Positions 62,011 through 64,000 of a stretch of DNA of 64,000 nucleotides are shown here, in pieces. How positions within the stretch are numbered: position 1 is the first letter of the stretch; each line of letters starts with the position of its first letter. The position numbers and the translations under genes were made by a program. This stretch comes from UBA1724 sp051884615 (GTDB lineage: Bacteria > Verrucomicrobiota > Lentisphaeria > Oligosphaerales > Oligosphaeraceae), in assembly GCA_051884615.1 (NCBI GenBank), contig JBJEVT010000041.1, positions 124,001 to 188,000 on the forward strand, in the 5' to 3' direction. The notes below the pieces were generated by a model, which was not told the DNA's origin, did not search any database, and saw nothing but the letters and a program-made list of their open reading frames with translations.

Positions 62011-63732
62011 TTACTCGAAGGACTGGGTCTCGCCGTCGGGGGAGGCGGGAAGGCCGATCTTGCCCAGCTTCTGGAGTTTTTCGTAGAAGTTCTCCGCACG
62101 GTCGGCGATGTTGGCCAGATGCCGTCCGATCTTGCGGAACTCCTCCAGCAGCTCCAGGTAGATGATGCCCACCTCGGGGACGCAGAGGCCCTGGTTGATG
62201 CGGTTCAGATGCTCCCGCTCGCAGTCGGTGAGGGCCTCCACCATGTGCCGCCGGATCTCCCGCGCCCGCGCCACGTTCTCCGGCGTGTTTTTCTCCAGGG
62301 TGAGAATCACGGCGTCCGCCAGATTGCGGAGCTGTTCGTGGAGGCCGTCCAGCTCGGCGGAGGCCTTGGGGCTGAAACGGCGTCCCTGTTCCTCCAGGCG
62401 TCCCAGGATGCCCCGGATGAGGGCGGTGTGGTCGCCGATGCGCTCGGCGTCATTGGTGCAGTGGAGGAGGAGGGGGATCTGGCTGGCCTCGTTGGCGCGG
62501 AGTTCGCCCTGCTGCATCAGGGCGGAGAGATAGTCGGCGATTTCCTGCTGCCGCTGGTCCACATCCTCCTCCCGTTTCTCCAGCTGGCGCACCATGCGCT
62601 GGTTGGATTCGTCATTGTGGTTGTAGATGTTGATGGCGCAATCCACCATGCGGCAGGCCTTCTGGAGCATCTTGCGGAGGGCGGCGGTGGTCTGGGCCAG
62701 GGCGATGGAGGGGCTGGCCAGGAGGAGGGGATCCAGGCGACGGAACTTCACGTCCTTCCGGTCCACGGGGATGATGCGTTCACAGAGCCGGGCCAGGTGG
62801 GGGATGAAGGGCAGGAAGACCAGGGTGGAGAAGACGTTGAAGACGGTATGGGAGTTGGCGATGAGGCGGGGGACGCCGGCGTTGGGGGAGATGGACTGGA
62901 TGAACCAGAAGAAGAGGGGTTCTCCCCGGAAGCGCACCCAGAAGGTGATGGCGATGAGGACGACGCCCAGGGCCTGGGTCAGGGTGTGCGCCATGGCCGC
63001 CTGCTTGGCCACCCGGTTGGCGGAGATGGCCGCCAGCTGGGCGGTGATGGTGGTGCCGATGTTGGAGCCCATGGCCAGCGCCACGGCCGTGTACAAATCC
63101 ACCAGCTCGTTGCCCGCCAGGATGATGATGATGCCCGTGCAGGCGGAGCTGCTCTGAATCAGGACCGTCACCAGCATGCCCACCAGGATGGCCCCCAGCA
63201 CCGCCTTGGGCGGCATGACCCCGTTCACCGGGGTGCACTGGAAATATTGGAAGGCCGTCTTGATGAACTCCAAGTCCTTGAGGGTCCCGTTCATCATGTC
63301 CATCCCCAGGAAGAGGAAGCCGAAGCCCATGATCACCTGCCCCCAGTGGCTCACCGTCCGCTGCCGCCACAGGCTCATGAGAAGGCCCAGGATGATGGCG
63401 GGGAAGATGACCGCGCTGATCTTGAACGCCACCAGCTGGCCGGTGATGGTGGTGCCGATATGGGCGCCGCAGATGATGCCGATGGATTGCTCCAGGTTCA
63501 ACAGACCCGCGTTGACGAAGCCCACCACCATCACCGTGGTGGCGGCGGAGGACTGGATCACCGAGGTCACCCCCACGCCCGTGAGCACCGCCACGAACCG
63601 GTTCTTGGCGAACAGACGCAGAATGGAGCGCATCTTCGTGCCGGCCACCTTCTGCAGGCCATCGCTCATCAGGGTCATGCCATAGATGAAAATGGCCACG
63701 CCGCCGAGAACCTTAAGTATGTTGGAAACCAT
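62011..63732 (-). CDS. Na/Pi cotransporter family protein with PhoU-like domain
   Basis: The 573-residue protein has two Na/Pi-cotransporter repeats, each with the QSS motif (VTSVIQSSAATTVMVVGF and VTVLIQSSSACTG), and eight or more membrane helices up to about residue 340. A helical PhoU-like domain follows (about 350-540). It probably imports phosphate with sodium or acts as a low-affinity phosphate exporter like YjbB. It leads the last minus-strand operon. Confidence 0.93.
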   Translation of the reverse strand: MVSNILKVLGGVAIFIYGMTLMSDGLQKVAGTKMRSILRLFAKNRFVAVLTGVGVTSVIQSSAATTVMVVGFVNAGLLNLEQSIGIICGAHIGTTITGQLVAFKISAVIFPAIILGLLMSLWRQRTVSHWGQVIMGFGFLFLGMDMMNGTLKDLEFIKTAFQYFQCTPVNGVMPPKAVLGAILVGMLVTVLIQSSSACTGIIIILAGNELVDLYTAVALAMGSNIGTTITAQLAAISANRVAKQAAMAHTLTQALGVVLIAITFWVRFRGEPLFFWFIQSISPNAGVPRLIANSHTVFNVFSTLVFLPFIPHLARLCERIIPVDRKDVKFRRLDPLLLASPSIALAQTTAALRKMLQKACRMVDCAINIYNHNDESNQRMVRQLEKREEDVDQRQQEIADYLSALMQQGELRANEASQIPLLLHCTNDAERIGDHTALIRGILGRLEEQGRRFSPKASAELDGLHEQLRNLADAVILTLEKNTPENVARAREIRRHMVEALTDCEREHLNRINQGLCVPEVGIIYLELLEEFRKIGRHLANIADRAENFYEKLQKLGKIGLPASPDGETQSFE

Positions 63733-63853
63733 GTGAACTCCGGAAGGGGGTATCTGGGGTCTTCTTCTGCAATGCCTGGAACCGCGTCCCCGGAAAAGGC
63801 CTCCATCATCAAGGAAACGCCCCCTCGCAACGGGACAAATTGAACAGGCGCCT

Positions 63854-63859
63854 AATATA
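63854..63859 (-). promoter_or_regulatory. -10 box for the Na/Pi cotransporter operon
   Basis: A minus-strand TATATT about 122 nt before the start codon, next to a TCCCGGG hairpin. No clear -35. The rest of the window's right edge holds no gene that I can support. Confidence 0.5.
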
Positions 63860-64000
63860 GTTCCCGGGAGACGCCCGGGAATGACGGGCGCCCCCTCCCC
63901 GCCCCGCCCGCGCCCCCCCGGAATTCCCCCGGATTTTCCGGAGGAATCTGCCTGGGAAGAGGCAGGAAACAGGCAGACGGAGGACGGAGTTGGGATTATA

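Noticed and set aside
1..64000. CRISPR arrays, transposases or integrases
   Set aside because: No regularly spaced direct repeats and no recombinase motifs were found, despite the two AT-richer foreign-looking patches.

Overview
The window is a 64 kb piece of a GC-rich bacterial chromosome, densely packed with housekeeping genes. Several features point to a Gram-negative cell with an outer membrane and peptidoglycan: an MlaEFD-type lipid transport locus with its lipoprotein, a SurA chaperone, lipobox and signal-peptide proteins, and a PBP2-like transpeptidase. The carbohydrate enzymes (GH2 beta-galactosidase, GH2 beta-mannosidase, GH20 hexosaminidase, a DUF4091 protein) together with ThrH, DUF1846 and an unusual ValRS signature suggest a glycan-degrading member of the Planctomycetota-Verrucomicrobiota-Chlamydiota/Lentisphaerota group. 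This placement is inference; no rRNA gene is present. Many genes overlap by 4 nt (GTGA or ATGA) or start only a few bases after the previous stop, often without a Shine-Dalgarno sequence.

Layout. 1-3.6 kb: end of an unknown gene, an RlmI-like methyltransferase, a CPBP protease and a shikimate kinase-TtcA fusion. 3.7-15.6 kb: valS, an Nfu scaffold, a VWA protein, thrH, an ADP-ribosylglycohydrolase, an exported protein coupled to a Ser/Thr kinase, and an alanine symporter. 15.6-17.5 kb: an AT-richer island with two tandem paralogous Cys-rich proteins and small broken frames. 17.5-24 kb (minus strand): mrp, a GcvH-like protein without the lipoyl lysine, a membrane protein, pyrF and lacZ. 24.3-37.5 kb (plus): icd, an unknown protein, the Mla locus, TPR proteins, surA, a 29-aa COX24/mS38-like protein, tmk and holB. 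37.6 kb: tRNA-Ser(CGA). 38-45 kb: beta-mannosidase on plus, then a DUF362 ferredoxin, an MTHFR-like protein and the hexosaminidase on minus. 45-54.7 kb: a TM2 protein, rpsU, DUF1846, a SNF2 helicase, cdsA (minus), a SpoU methyltransferase and the PBP2-like protein. 54.7-56.8 kb: a second foreign scar made of a frameshifted winged-helix regulator remnant, a truncated phage tape-measure gene and an AT-rich orphan. 56.8-63.7 kb (minus): a Na/Pi cotransporter, a DUF4091 protein, a zinc-ribbon coiled-coil protein, a DUF374 acyltransferase and a UvrD helicase.

Most notable: (i) a 31-bp intergenic element with inverted-repeat arms, present three times with constant length; (ii) the AroK-TtcA fusion; (iii) the tandem Cys-rich gene pair whose ends are conserved while the middle has diverged; (iv) a GcvH-like protein with Asn at the lipoyl-lysine position; (v) a G8 tract that breaks a regulator gene, which is then cut off by a phage tape-measure remnant; (vi) an unusually strong Shine-Dalgarno in front of rpsU; and (vii) a dispersed GC-rich repeat downstream of two unrelated genes.
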